Below the pieces are notes generated by a model that saw only the letters and a program-made list of their open reading frames with translations, searched no databases and had not been told where the DNA came from. A stretch of 64,000 nt of DNA. It comes from Azadirachta indica. Lineage: Eukaryota > Streptophyta > Magnoliopsida > Sapindales > Meliaceae. Where the stretch lies: positions 11,293,368 through 11,357,367 of the forward strand of contig CM040453.1 of NCBI GenBank assembly GCA_022749755.1, in the 5' to 3' direction. The position numbers and the translations under genes are program-made. Below are positions 23,101 through 36,179 of the stretch, one piece after another (position 1 is the stretch's first letter; the number at the start of each line of letters is the position of its first letter).

Positions 23101-26100
23101 GTGGCAGCAAAAGATGCATACATATGATGCCACCAAGCAAAAGAAGAATGAATTTTCAAGAAAACAGTGTGTAGACCTTTTGTATTGAAAGTAAATCAAA
23201 AAGGCCCACTATTTCATTTGTACAATGAGAAGGATCCAACATTTGTAGCACTTGCTACCAGCATGCCACTCTTAACAATGGAATGATAAACAAAATAGTC
23301 TAAAACACACCAAACATTAAACAAGCAGAGGAAGAAAGAGAAATGAAAGAGGAAAGAGAAGGGCAGTCAATCAAACCAACGTTTTTTTTGTTGCCTACTT
23401 GCTTCCACTTTGCCATTTAGAACATTTGTATTACATGTGTGATGAGACATCTTATCAATAAAAATACCAATATTGTATTAACTAAAGTCCAAATATTGCA
23501 ACTTTATTAGCCACTCAAAACAGCCAATAGTTCACAAATTACCACTCCATTGCAACTAAAGAGATCATAATAAACACGTATTTCTTTTGCATTGACATAT
23601 CAACATTTAAAAGTATATGTTGCATTAACATCTCAATGTTTAAAATTATGATGTGTATGAGAGCTTTAAGTTTTAGTTTTTATCCACAGATAATGACTAA
23701 TTTTATCCAACAATGACCTAGAACAAAAAAAGTAAATGCTTCCAAGGTTTTACGTTTGCTTTTGACATGCTTAAAAATAAGATAATACTAGAAAAATCAT
23801 AAAGAAATTACGCGTATACAGATGAAGATGGAAAACCTAGATATTTGCAAATCCAACTTAATTCACAAGCAGCAGCATTTTCCTATTATGAGTTATACAT
23901 TTATAATGAGTTTGTTGCCATCACAGTTGACATTGTTTTTGGTTAAGAATCCAGCATACTTTATTAACTTTCAGATTTTTTTAATAAAGTTTTAATTATT
24001 AACAGTCATTTCCATACTAGATTAGATGGTAGCAGGAAGTCTTGAACAATCAATTAAATTAGATATTACAACTTAGTTTGAAAAAAAAAAAAAAACCATT
24101 TTCCTACCTTTTCTTACCAGTGCAAAAATCATTTAACTGCTCTAAGTGAGATCTTTTAGGTTTCCTAATTAACGTGAATCCACGATTTCTTCTTCATATC
24201 AAAGACCTCACTTCATTACCATAAAACTTAGTCAATCCTGCCCTTCTAACCCAAATCCACTCTTCAACGAACGAAAACCCAAAGCCAACCACACACCATC
24301 TGTTAGTGGCTAGCAGTTCCCAATATTGTATTACCCTTCTTGCACCATAAATTTCATATGATTTCCAAGCCTTTTGCTTCAATTAAACCACTATTTTTTG
24401 TCTAAATTTCAGCTTACATATTCCCTGAGTGTAATACCAGCATAAAATTTTCTCCTATAACTCCTCAGCTTCGTCTACAACCCTTACTAAGCACTAAAAC
24501 CTAACGATGTGATGTAGAGCTAGTTTGGCATTAGTTTTATGTTTTTTTTTTTTTTATTTTAGTTGGATTAGACATTCTTTTCCTGTTAAAGTCATGATAG
24601 GATCACTTATTTAGCTGCTTTGGTTGTCCTTATTCATGTTAAGGGTAGGAATTCTATTTCACCATTAGAGGTAGATTTCTCTCCGTTTTTGTTTAGATTT
24701 ACGGCCACTATAAATAGATTCCGATTTTCATTTTTAAAGGAAGACTTTGATGAATATTGAATTAATATTATGATGTTCCCTCTCTGTTTCTTTGGATTTA
24801 CTCCCTTTATATTTTTCTTATTTGGTGCTACAACTTGAAACCTTTAGCCAACCTACAATGATCACATACGGCTCTACATTTCTATCTAGGGATCATATCT
24901 TCATCAAATAGAACATGAAAATGAAAAGAATTAAGAATCTACACCCCATAACTTGTTGCAACCATAACACTAGGCTCTAATACAGAAGGGGATTTTTCTT
25001 CACAGACAAGAGTCAAAAACTATGGCTGCTATGTTGACAAGTTCCTTAACTAGAACTAACCAACTCATTAGGAAAGAGAGATCACCAAAAGGAGGCTAAA
25101 TTTTATATTATACTTATGATCCCCCAGACAACTAGGTTGGGTCAAGTTATCTTAGCTTCATCAAACAAACAAAAATAAAGCAAATGTCAATATCAATCAA
25201 TGTTTTTATCGCAGAACTTAACACATTAAAGCATAAGTTCTGCATGGGCATGACAATGAAGAAGCTGCAAATAAGCTTATCCTTTCTGAGAGTAATAAAC
25301 AAGTAAAGATCACAGAAAAAGAACCAGCAAGAAAGATGTCATTTACCGTATTAGGGATACTTTTGTTGAACCTTCGCGATAACAAGACCCTTGTAAAAAT
25401 GAGCTGCAAGATAGGTCTGCACCACAAAATTGGGAAAACCAGTAAGGAAATTTTCAAAATCAAATTATGAAGTTTCCATCACACATTTGTGCATACTTAT
25501 CAATACATTTTTTTTCCAAATGCCCTATTCAATTTAAAAAAGCATTATTGTGAACTAATTTTGACACTGTCACCCAAGCTAAGGGATAATGAATTTTAAA
25601 CACTTAACTCAAACCCATATAAGTGATTTTGAAAGTCCTACAACCGCATCCCAGTTCCTTAATTAAAAGGCTTAACAAAAGTGTTTAATTTGAATTATGA
25701 AGCAACAGCACCAAACAAAAATAGTAAATAGTAATAAAGAATAAAAATACATATACATTCAAAGTTCTTTAAGGTACTGTTTCTTCTTACACAACATTGG
25801 GCTCCACAAACATAAATGTTGTTAGCTGAAAGGCAAAACAGTACCCTTAAAGAAGTCTGCTTGGCAACTCTAAACTATCTGTATTTCTATCAGATCAGCC
25901 CAAGAAAACTGTAGACTACATAATAGATTGTTATCCATTTGAATTATAGACATGAGGTGGTTCAGAGGACTTCAAAACCAAAGCATAAACACAACAATTA
26001 AAACAATTGAATCTAATAACATTCAGCACGAAGTGGTTCAGAGGACTGCAAAACCAAAGCATAAACGCAACAATTAAAACCATTGAATCTAATAACATTC

Positions 26101-26484
26101 AGCATATTTTCCCTAAGCAAAACCAAATATAAAACTTCTAAGAAAGTGAGCTTGCCTGGTATGCATTGAACTGCAGTAGACAGAGAATTTCTGTCCACCA
26201 CATTCGGTCTGAAAATTGAACTCGAAGCATAATTCAGAGGTTTTGAAATTAATTCCCTCGCATGAGCACCCTATAAAAACAAGTTCCACGTATTGATTAT
26301 CGGTTTCATATACATATACATATGTTTAATTTTTCAAGGAAATTATCTCCGTAACGAGGAAAAACTGAAACAATATTAACTGAAAAAACCTAAATAAATG
26401 AGCTTTATAGGAGGAAACACAAATTAACCTAAAAAGATTTCAATTTCACAATTTTACCTCATTGAGAATCCTTCTCCAAGCCAT
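20141..26484 (-). CDS. Translation initiation factor IF-2, organellar (probably mitochondrial)
   Basis: Seven coding exons: 26458-26484, 26156-26270, 25347-25416, 22538-22874, 21144-22181, 20684-20833 and 20141-20575. Phases close exactly to 723 aa. IF-2 is the GTPase that places initiator fMet-tRNA on the bacterial-type ribosome. The N-terminus MAWRRILNE plus an Arg/Ser-rich stretch fits a targeting peptide. Residues ~137-183 are the IF2 N-domain ([13 protein letters not shown]). The G domain has GHVDHGKT at 211-218, DTPGH at 258-262 and NKCD at 312-315. Domains II, III ([14 protein letters not shown]) and the C-terminal barrel (to [16 protein letters not shown]) follow. Organisation resembles Arabidopsis At4g11160. 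Intron 2 appears to use a GC donor (CCAG|GCAAGC at 26154-26155). Intron 3 is about 2.5 kb and carries transposon debris. Confidence 0.93.
22325..22455. repeat. Two-copy 74-bp tandem repeat in IF-2 intron 4
   Basis: The block AATCTATGAWGAAAACAAAT...GAAATGAAGAAT occurs at about 22325-22381 and 22399-22455 with few mismatches. Intronic, no sign of function. Confidence 0.8.
24510..24832 (+). mobile_element. Possible decayed LTR fragment in IF-2 intron 3
   Basis: The plus strand shows an LTR-like order: TG start, a TATAAATAG box near 24710, a polyadenylation-like AT stretch, a pyrimidine-rich tail and a terminal TTTGGTGCTACA resembling the junction with a primer-binding site. No partner LTR, internal domain or target-site duplication was found. 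Confidence 0.35.
25957..26104. repeat. Two-copy 76-bp tandem repeat in IF-2 intron 2
   Basis: GTGGTTCAGAGGACTKCAAA...AACATTCAGCA occurs at about 25957 and again at 26033, with a handful of substitutions. It lies just downstream of the GC donor. Confidence 0.85.
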
Positions 26485-26800
26485 TCACCAATATACAGCA
26501 AAAAATTCAATATATCCAGAGGAAGATATCAGTTGTCCAATGAAAACCTGAACGATTTCGGAATAAAGTTTACTACTTGAGCAAATATTTAACATTTTTT
26601 TTGAAATACTACAATCCGTAAGACGTAGAATGCAAGACAAAAATTTGAAACTAACAATTTGAAGTTGTGATTGACAGGAATCTGCATCGGCGGCTCGCGG
26701 TAGTGGTCGGAAAGTTGCGGCGAGCGACGGACTTGTCAACGGCGAGCTGCGACAGTGAGATCGGAGATTATAGAAGAAGTTAGCTTAACGCGGCTGGGGC
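26485..26800 (-). promoter_or_regulatory. IF-2 5' leader with an upstream ORF
   Basis: The GC-richer block at 26680-26800 is the likely first transcribed region of IF-2. An upstream ATG at 26687 (minus) opens a short frame that stops before the main ATG at 26484, unless a leader intron removes it. No TATA box was recognised. Confidence 0.45.
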
Positions 26801-27889
26801 TGTGTACTTTCGTCAGTTCGAGACTTTAAACGATGAAGATAATTTTCGATTTCCTACGTATTTTTTATTTATATGGTAAATTTAAATATGGATTTTATCA
26901 TTTAAGCCCACGTTTTTTCCTAAATAGCTTAATAGCCAAGTGCTAATGTTTTTAAAAATAATGTTTACGAAAATTATAGAAATTATATTTTTTAAAAAAA
27001 TGTGTTAATTTATGAAAATAGTGAAAGCAACAAAAAAGTTATATTTAGTTAAAATTTAAAAATATTATTTTCTATTTTCAAAAATAGACTTTATAAAATA
27101 TGTAATTAAATAGAAAAAATATTCGTTACCCCTTACTTTTTTAGTCAATACCCATTATCTCTTATATTTTTTTTAACACTTCATCACTCTGTTAATTTTT
27201 TTTTATTTTACTTTTTAATTCAATTAATTTATAAAATGATAAAATTAAAAATATTTAAAATATTAAAAAATAAAATCAGAATTGAAAAGAGTGATGAGAT
27301 ATTAAAAAATATATAAGAAAATAATAAAACATTAACTCAAAAAACAAGACATTCTCCGCAATCAAATATATTTTTATTTTCTAAAAGAATTTAAAATATA
27401 ATTTAAAAAACGCATCCAAACAACCTATAAAGACATCATATATGTCTCACTATAAGTCCTCCCTCATTCTAGACTTTTACATTCAAATTCTTAATAAAAT
27501 CTTGTCCTAAGAGATATTTAACAAAATGAAGATATTTTTTCTCAATAAAAAATTATGAGATCATTTTAGTATGGTATGCATGCGCGTGTGTATATATGTT
27601 TAATTTTTTACTTGAGCGCGTGTGTGTATATATATATATATATATATAATTTTTTACATGATCATTTATGGAATCTTAAAAAATTTGGAAATTCGATGAA
27701 AGAATGAAAAGATTTTTTTAACAATTATTTAAATAAAGCGAAATAATAAATAAATTTTGATGATTTATTTCAATAACCATCGCATGTTACAATCTTAATT
27801 TAGAAAAAAAAAAAAAAAAAAAAAGATAATGAGAGCATTTTAATTGTATACCAATAATGAGTTTGAAAGTTAATAAAACATGATTTGAA
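26801..27889. other. Gene-free AT-rich spacer
   Basis: Homopolymer runs and a (TG)n(TA)n microsatellite at about 27619-27648. No exon-like block. Confidence 0.6.
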
Positions 27890-28210
27890 GTGAAGGTCCT
27901 GGCTACGCCATGCATTCTAGAAAGCTGCATTAGATGGCAAAAAGCGGGCGTCTTCCTGCGTTGAACTGAAAAAAAGACGACCTAATAGAAGAGCGTCTTC
28001 TCTTAGGTTTCTTCCTCCACGCTCGCCGCCTGTCACGTGCCGGAAGTTTGCAGAATTCCAACTCCGCGGTTCCGCTTCCGATCTGGCAACACGTGACAAG
28101 TCGCCTGGCCCGCTTTAGAGGGGAAGATTAGCAAAGCGAAAAAGACGAGGGAGGGAAGCAGCATTCTCTTCGTTCATTTCGTTAGTGGAAAGGATCCAAT
28201 CCATTCCGGG
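27890..28210. promoter_or_regulatory. GC-rich island with two G-boxes
   Basis: Base composition jumps well above the surroundings. Two CACGTG motifs (28034-28039 and 28090-28095) lie 56 bp apart. The minus frame at 27917-28099 is open for 60 codons but low in recognisable features. It reads like a promoter or leader of a gene that I cannot find on either side, possibly a non-coding transcript or a relic. Confidence 0.35.
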
Positions 28211-29924
28211 AAATCAAAAACGAAACATTAAATTTGATGACATATATGATAGAAAATACAATAAAAGGTGGGGATAACCGTTAAATTAAACAGTAGAAAT
28301 GAAATGAAACGAAATCCTAACCAGTAATTATAAAATAAATACTCTAATTCGAAATGAAATCCTAACCAGTTGTTGAAGTGCAAGCACAAGAGAAATGGAA
28401 AATTAAGTAAAAGAGATGAAAAAAGGAAGTCCGTAGCAGAAAAATTTACTGATTTTCTGGGCATACAGGGCTGCTGCAGAGTTAACTGCACTTTTATATG
28501 AATTCCACCATAGTTTTCAAGATTGATAACATATTAGTCAAATCATGTATCTAACTATTTCATATTTCTTCCTTAATTTGATTATATAATTCAAAACAAG
28601 AAGGTACATTAATTCTTATTAATTCTTCCTTAATTTGATTACATTGAAGAATGACTCGGGCCCCAAAAAAAAAAAAAGAAAAAAGTGAAATAATGAAAGG
28701 TTCTTGGATTAAGCATGAGTCATTACTGTATGCTATACTTCCATATATATTCAACCAAATAGACTATTAACTTAAAATGTGACCATTTTTAATCTTTTTT
28801 TATCTTTCAAGTTCAGGAAATTCAATGAGAGACACCAAGTTTAGTTGTCAATACACCTGTTATTAACCTAAGCCAAAACCAAAAAGCCTCTTGATTTAAT
28901 TGAAAATTTTACCCCTAATTTTAAGCAACCATCACTAGATGGAAGTGCATAGTTAAGAATGGCTTAAACTCATAGAAGTGAACCAAAATCTCTGTCTTAT
29001 TCTTTTATATTGTAAGTAATCGTGTTTTTTTCTTAAATTAAAAAAAAAAAAATGTAAACTTGAAGAAAACTCGAGCCAATTCTGCTTTGATCAGTATTGA
29101 AGCAACAAAGACTACTTCATTCGGCAAAGGGGTCGCAAGAAATTCTATTCAACATTAATTCTTCAAGCTAAATCAAAAAACTAAACACCAAAAATTAAAA
29201 CACAACCTATCTATTCAAATAGCAGAGGACAGCATTTTCAATGTTTATATGAATTAACCCAAATCATAAATTAATCTTCTGCATCTTCTGCAAAAAATTT
29301 GACTGAAACAGAGGTTTAATCAAACCAATCCTTTTCTCCATCAAATTAACCTAATTTACAATATATATATAATTTGCTTAAATAAAGATCGAGCATATTT
29401 ACAGAGGTTGAATCAAACCAATCTTTCTGCTCAATCAAAGGAATTTTAATGATATGAGGAAGATCTAGAGAGAGAAAGGTACCTCTGGAGATTATCGGTG
29501 ACCTTATGTTTGAAACCAGACGGAGGGTTCATAAATAAAATAATAATTTTATACACATGCAAATCAAATCATCAATGCCATCACAACCCAATTCCTCAAA
29601 TAAAAAGAACCCCAAAGTTTATGAAACTTTATCTTGTTAATAAATAACATAAAAAATAAATCAGGTTCTAATTATAGACCCGTTCTCAATACATTCATAT
29701 GAACACAACCAACATATAAGTATAATAAGATAAAAAAAAATAAGGATAAGAAACAACATACAAGAATCAAGAAGATGTAGTCAAGGTTGAACTGAGCCTC
29801 TGTAATTGGGTGATATTTATGAACTCAAACCAACAAAGGACAATCTTTCTAAACAAACAACAATGAAGGAAGCAAATAGATAAAAATGTGATTGAATTAA
29901 GAGGTGAATAGAAATACAGAAAAT
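28211..29924. other. No recognisable gene
   Basis: AT-rich with a few gene-like patches. Near 29455-29540 the minus strand has a CCAGAG|GTACC donor-like site in less AT-rich sequence, which together with the island at 29925-30090 could belong to a non-coding or decayed transcription unit. No protein match was seen. Confidence 0.3.
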
Positions 29925-30090
29925 CGCGCTGGAAAGAAGAAGAGTTCAGTCTTGAGAGATAAATATGACTAACTCATGCAAGGTGGTGGTTGAGGGTGAC
30001 CGGCAGTTGTTGAAGATGGTTGTCCTTAAGATCAGTGGCGGCCACAGGCGGGGGCTACGGTGGTCGACGCTCTCGCGGGTTAAAGTTTAG
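29925..30090. other. Second GC-rich island
   Basis: Short region rich in GGTGG, GGCGG and CGACG words between AT-rich blocks. It looks like a leader or promoter of a minus-strand transcript, but no downstream coding exon was found. Confidence 0.3.
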
Positions 30091-30149
30091 GTTAGTTGGG
30101 TTTTAGATTTCAAGAATTTTGAATTAGGAAAATTTACTTTTGAATCTAA

Positions 30150-30345
30150 ATATTGGGCTTACCCAGATTTTAAATGAAGACCCGGACCTAGCCCTGATCC
30201 AGGGCTTTAAAAATAGAAGTCTAAACCCAACCCAAAATATATTTACGGTTGGGTTACTGAGCTTTTTCCGAAATGGGCTGGGCCTAAACTTTTTACCATT
30301 CCTAAAATCATCCAAAATTACTCACTAAAAAAACTTCAAAACACA
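30150..30345. mobile_element. Transposon-derived fragment
   Basis: Repeated GGGCT / AACCCAACCC words with inverted counterparts (CTTACCCAGATTTTAAA on one side, GGGTTACTGAGC and GGGCTGGGCC on the other) resemble the GGGCC-rich ends of hAT-type MITEs in plants. Ends not defined. Confidence 0.3.
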
Positions 30346-32149
30346 AAATTATACAAGAATATTATAATAATCATTCAATTGAATATTATGAATATCTGAT
30401 TTATATATTTATTTATATTTTGGAAAGTTGTACAACCTTGTGAGCGGCGGTGAAGGAGCTAGTTTGTATCTGAAAAGGAAAATAAAGAAGAAAAAGAGAC
30501 AGAGAGAGAGATTGTGTTGAGAGACGGGTTCGGGGTAGGGATTTAAGTGAGGTACGTACAAAACTTTTAGGTTTATTGTGTTTTTATCAAACAATAAGGA
30601 CTTAATTGATACAAACCCAAAAAAAATTTATAAACATAGTGAAATTACCATTTGGTACATGTGTGTAATACTCTTAACCTCTTCTTTTTCCTTTTTGATA
30701 ATTGTAATTCCAACCTAAGTGAAATGAGGATTATAAGAAAGAAGGAAATGCTTCATTTAAATCATTATTTATATTAATTTAAAAAATATTTTGTACCACA
30801 TTAAATAATATTTGTTTAATGTAACTTTAATTTTTTTAAAACTAAACTACGATTATTAATTTATATAGTACTTTGAAATGATAGAAGAAGAAGATAATAT
30901 AGAATATGATGAGTTTGAGAAAGGAAAAAAAATGTAAATTTTTATAATTTTTATTGAAAAATTTTGTTTGAAAGAGAATGGTATTTAATAAAATTTTCAC
31001 AGAATATGGAGTATAGACAACTAAAAAATTTTAAATGAAAGGTTTGATTCATATATTTTATAGTATTTTATTTAACTTAATGTTTTAAAAGAAGAAATTC
31101 ATAATCCTGTTCGTGTGCTTATGTAATTTATATATCAATTATTGAATAATGACTTTTTTTCTAGGCATTTAGGATCTTTAATATAATTATTGGGAGTACA
31201 AAAAATTATATCTTCTTAAATTTTCACTTAATAGTTTTTCCTCTCATTAAAAAAAATATATAAATGTGTCCTATCATCATATGGTAACGGTTAAAATTGA
31301 CATTTTAAAAACACAAAAGTTTTCTGTAATATTTAAATGAATGGTGATATGTAGAGAAAAAGCCGGAGATATTGATTGTCGTTGCATAAAATTTTTAGAA
31401 GATGTTTTTAGTTTAGACAGATAAATTTCATTTCATATTGTCATAATAGCCTCCAAATTCTATTAATTATGTTGTAATGCCCACTTCTTTTCTTGATTAC
31501 TGTTTCCAGAACATAAACATTGTAACAAGAAGATTTACAGGGGAAATGTAATTCAAGAATGATCACAATTACATAAAACTGGATCAAATGCAATACCTAG
31601 GCATGAATGTTTTTTGATATATTAATTAATTTTTTAATCGGACACTAGCTTTAGTCGAAATATTTACAAGTGTTTGAATGATTAGGAGTACGAGAAATGA
31701 CACAAATATTTATGCTGGGTAACTTATGAAAAAGTCATAATTAATTATTTTATGTTAGACAAAGATTTGTGAAAATTCATGACAAATGGCTCATCTAATC
31801 GAAAAATATTCTAAAATATTTTACAAATAATCAAAATATAATAATCTAAGTAACAACATATTTCCTAATTAATATAAATCATTGATGCTATTAATTTTGC
31901 AAAGATATAAACTTAGATAAGGGTTAATTTTAAATTAAAATCTCTGTAAAATAATGAAAAGAGTTTATTAAAATCTCTTACTCTTACTAATAAAATATAT
32001 ATTTATATTTTAAACAACTATTTTATTTATTTAAAACTAATATAAAAAAAATGTTTTATTATTTTGTATTACAAAGTAATTTTAACAAATATTACTAAAT
32101 GTAATTTTAATTTTAGTAAGACACTTTTTTTACATGTTATTTTTATTAT

Positions 32150-32690
32150 TTAATGTTAGATTTTCTTCACTTACAGTTGGCTTTTATACCTTTATTTCGT
32201 CGCATGTTTAATTATTTTTGTAATTACTTAAATCATTATCTTTTCGTCTTTCATGTGAGTAATCTTTAACTAATTTGTAGTTTGTATTAGTTTATTTATG
32301 GAACTAAATGTCTTTGCAACATTAAGTCACATGTCCCTATATTTAAGAGAAAGATTTAGCATTATACCTTTACTTATAATTGCTAAAATTTTACTTTTAA
32401 TTTTCTTCAATATTTCAATCGATTTGCAACGTTATGCATGTAAATCTTTTAAATTAAAACAAAAAATTTTAATAAGGTAAAACTAAATTACCTTAAAATA
32501 ATAACAATAATAATAATATAAAAAAAGAAACGCTAAAGGGATTATTAATTAATACAATGAGGAAAGATGTTGTGATTGATTTATATCATATAGGTTGATA
32601 TATGTGCTAGAAACATCAGATACATGTGATTATATTAGATATGAACTCTCCTAAATTTTGTGTAGGAAAATAAAATGTGAGATATTATGT
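32150..32690 (+). repeat. Uncharacterised repeat family, copy 1 (most diverged)
   Basis: Shares with the copies at 34085 and 36180 the blocks TTTTCTTCAATATTTCAAT, a CATGTGATTATAT-like word and GAACTCTC followed by an A-rich purine tract, in the same order. No coding frame is conserved. Confidence 0.45.
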
Positions 32691-34084
32691 TAGATATTTT
32701 TTGGAACGCTTAGTTTTTATATTGTAATTTTTAAACTTCTGTTGGGATTCAAAACAATTTCAGATTTAAAGTTTTCTTTAGAGGGATATTTTCATATACC
32801 TCCTTAAGGTTTTATTGAATTATTACAAAATTTTACCTAAAACTTTTTAAAACTATGAATTCCATTATAAACATATTAAGCATTTATATACTTAATGATT
32901 TATTTTTTATACTTCAACTTGATTTTTAAATTATGTCTGTTTTTAATTAAATGTAAATTTAATCAATTATAGGCAAACTTACTTGTAAACTTTATAGTAA
33001 ATTTATAATTTATGATGAAAATTTATTAAATGTCAGACATCTTTGATAAATTACATTGAAGGTACATGACAATTAATTTTTAAAGTTGAAGGAAACAACA
33101 CATTTGATAATTTTTTTTTATTGTAGAGCTCGGTTATATTTATAAGATGAGAAATCATAACCCTTTACATCATTAAAACCCTATTCTCATATCAACCATT
33201 AACATAATTTAAAATTATTTAATCTGAAAATAGTTTATTTGTCATTTAATGCAGGTATCTCATAATACACTGACCAATTATTTAAATTTTCTTTCTAAAT
33301 TTTCTAATTGATTTTGAAAGTAATACTGAATATTAATATTCACTAATAATTTCATAATTATTTTACGAAATTAAAAAATACATCAATTTTTAATTGTCAC
33401 ATTATAATTAAATATTAATCAATAATTTTTGGTTAAACAATAAATTTAAAATTTTTAAACATAAAAATTAATAAACCAAATTTCTTTTAATAATAGCCTA
33501 ATAAATTTACGTGATTTGATTAAAATGATTAATTTAAGGTAATATTATATCATGGGTTTTAATTCTATACAAAAAAAATATCTTATAAAACATATACGTA
33601 CAGATAAGATACAATGTATTGAAATATAAGATTCTATCTTATATGCATGTGCACTTGGTTGAAGAGTAATTTATCTTTTCAATCAAATCAAGGGTTCAAA
33701 AACTGTTTCTGGTTAAAATGTTCAGATTCATCATATAATAGAATTCGAAATTCTAAATCATACTCTCTAAACCCTCAATTTAAATTAATTTTATTTTTTA
33801 ACATAATTATAAAAATTTTATTAACGGTAAAGTTGAAAACCAAATAATATGAAAAGGTTTTATGGAGAACTTCTAATATTATCAAATATGTTCTATTCTT
33901 ATAAATACGTTTTCAACGTATTATTTTTATTATAAAACATTACTTTTACTATAAGTAGCAAATTACTGATGCTTCTTTTTGTGCTCTTCGAATTTAACAA
34001 TGTGCAGTTATCAGTTCACTTATAAAATTAAATTCTCGTATATCATTAAGATGCTCGTTTATAGATCTAAATACTTCATCATTA

Positions 34085-34960
34085 GTTGCTTTAAAGACTG
34101 AAAGAGTTTTTAATTCTCTACAAGTGCAAGGTTTAAGAGCAATAACAACTCATCCAATTAGTGCAAGTCATTGTGACTTAATTGCAAAACTGCAAAAACT
34201 TTATAGCGTTATCCAGTTGTTTAAAATTGCTAATTTTAAATTTTAAATTTCTTCAATATTTCAATATTGACTATATAAATCTTTTAAACTAGAAATAAAT
34301 AAATTTTAAGATGCTAAAATTTCTTTAAAAGGTGATTAAGAAAAAAACGAAAGATAAAAGATAATACAATTTCAAGTTAGAAATACGATTGAAGTCTAAA
34401 ATTTACATGTTTATATACATATATATATATATATATATTAGACATGTCATATATATGTAATTGTATCAGATATAGAGCTCTCATACATTTTATACAGGAA
34501 AAAAAAATAGAGAAGGTGAAAATTCATAACAAATGACTCAACGAAGATTTCATGAAAATAAGCATATAGACTAACTTCTTAAACTACTTTCAAATGAAAA
34601 GAGACTACTAAATTAAAATAAATTTATATTAAATAATAAAATATAACGATCTTGTTATGTACATCAACTATACCATACATCTTTCAATTTTTTATTATAA
34701 TTTTTAAATTTTTTTTTTTTTTTGCAATTTCAAAATCTTTAAATTTAATTTATAAATTTTTTAAAGAATATATTCAATTTATTGACAAAATGGCGAATCA
34801 AAAGATTTTGAAACACATAAGTTATTAGTATGAGGGGAGAACAATTTCTTAACTCTTTAGATTTAGCTTAAAACATTTTCAGCAAATAAATTTAAATTGT
34901 TGACACAACTACTAATTAGAAAATTTTGAAAAAGGAAATAACACCTTATATGAAATTTGT
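34085..34960 (+). repeat. Uncharacterised repeat family, copy 2
   Basis: Aligns by eye with 36180-36800 over most of its length: TTTAAGAGCAAYAA start, the TTCTTCAAYATTTCAATAT block, a TA microsatellite, CATACATTTTATAC, GTGAAAATTCA and AAATTAAAATAAATTTATAT follow in order. Non-coding and of unknown class. Confidence 0.6.
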
Positions 34961-36179
34961 ATCATCTAAAATAAATTCATTTTTAATTTTGACTTTATAG
35001 AAAGAGTACGTAATTAATATTACATTAATGAGAATTTTTTTATTACATTATCTTCCACTCCATTTTATTCAATATATGAACACAATCAATGGGGCAAAAA
35101 AAAAAATCAATAAATTAAACTAATTTGAATGAGCCAAATCAAACTAATATCATCAATTTGATCTTTGTTTGGTTTGATTCGTTCTAGGTTTAATATATGT
35201 AATAACTGATTTATTGGATAAGTTTTTATTTCAATGGCACCAACATGAGAATTAAACTAAAAACTGAATATAAATTAAAAACTAAAATAAATTATACAAG
35301 TACAACATTTATATATTTATGTAATTTGTGATTATAAACTGTAATTAGATTGTGCATATAATTTTTTGATGTAATTTGTTATGTTGAATATTTAATTTAT
35401 ATATTACTTTTATTTACTCTTATTTTATGTTATATTATCTTAAAATGTTGTCATTTTTATTTCTTCTTATTTTTTTAATATATTATTGACAAAATAATTA
35501 TAAGGTAATCTTAAAAGTAAAAGCTCTAATTAAAAATAATTAAAACTGAGATTATGTTAACATTGTACCCATCCGAACCAAAACAACTCCATGAGTATCA
35601 ACTTCGGTTTGATTTGGTTTTAGAATTGAATAAAAGTTAAATTTCAACCAGAAAAGTTCCACCGCTCAAGTAAATAAAAGTTTTTAATAATTTTTTATTT
35701 TGAAAAAGTGCAATTCGTTTGACTTTATAATTTAAAGAGACAAATTATTTTATAATTTCTAAAAATATAAAATTTATAACATTGACAAATAAAATGTGAA
35801 ATATTTTTGTATATTTTAAAACTAACTTGAAATAAATTTATATAAAAAAATAAAAATGGCTTCTTGTTACCATGCATACATCAACTCTATTTCACAACTG
35901 TTTCAAAAATATATTATTCATGTACTGTACAAATACCAACATAATTTCTTTTACTTAAGATGGTACTTTTACTCACAAATTTATTAGATTATAAATAAAT
36001 GTGAATATTTTAATTAAAATGCTTATCCAAATTATGCATGCAAACTTTACCATCCATTTCCATTAATACCAATAAAATAAAATTAAATGTCCCTCCAATA
36101 TTAAGTTGCTTGTATATGCATTGAAATATTTCAACATTATGAGTTATTTGAAATATGGAAAAAATATTTGATTTTGTAA

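Noticed and set aside
27917..28099. 60-codon minus-strand frame in the GC-rich island
   Set aside because: GC-rich DNA lengthens frames by chance; no recognisable motif.
30124..30328. Overlapping open frames on both strands
   Set aside because: They lie in transposon-derived inverted repeats, which explains the symmetric frames.
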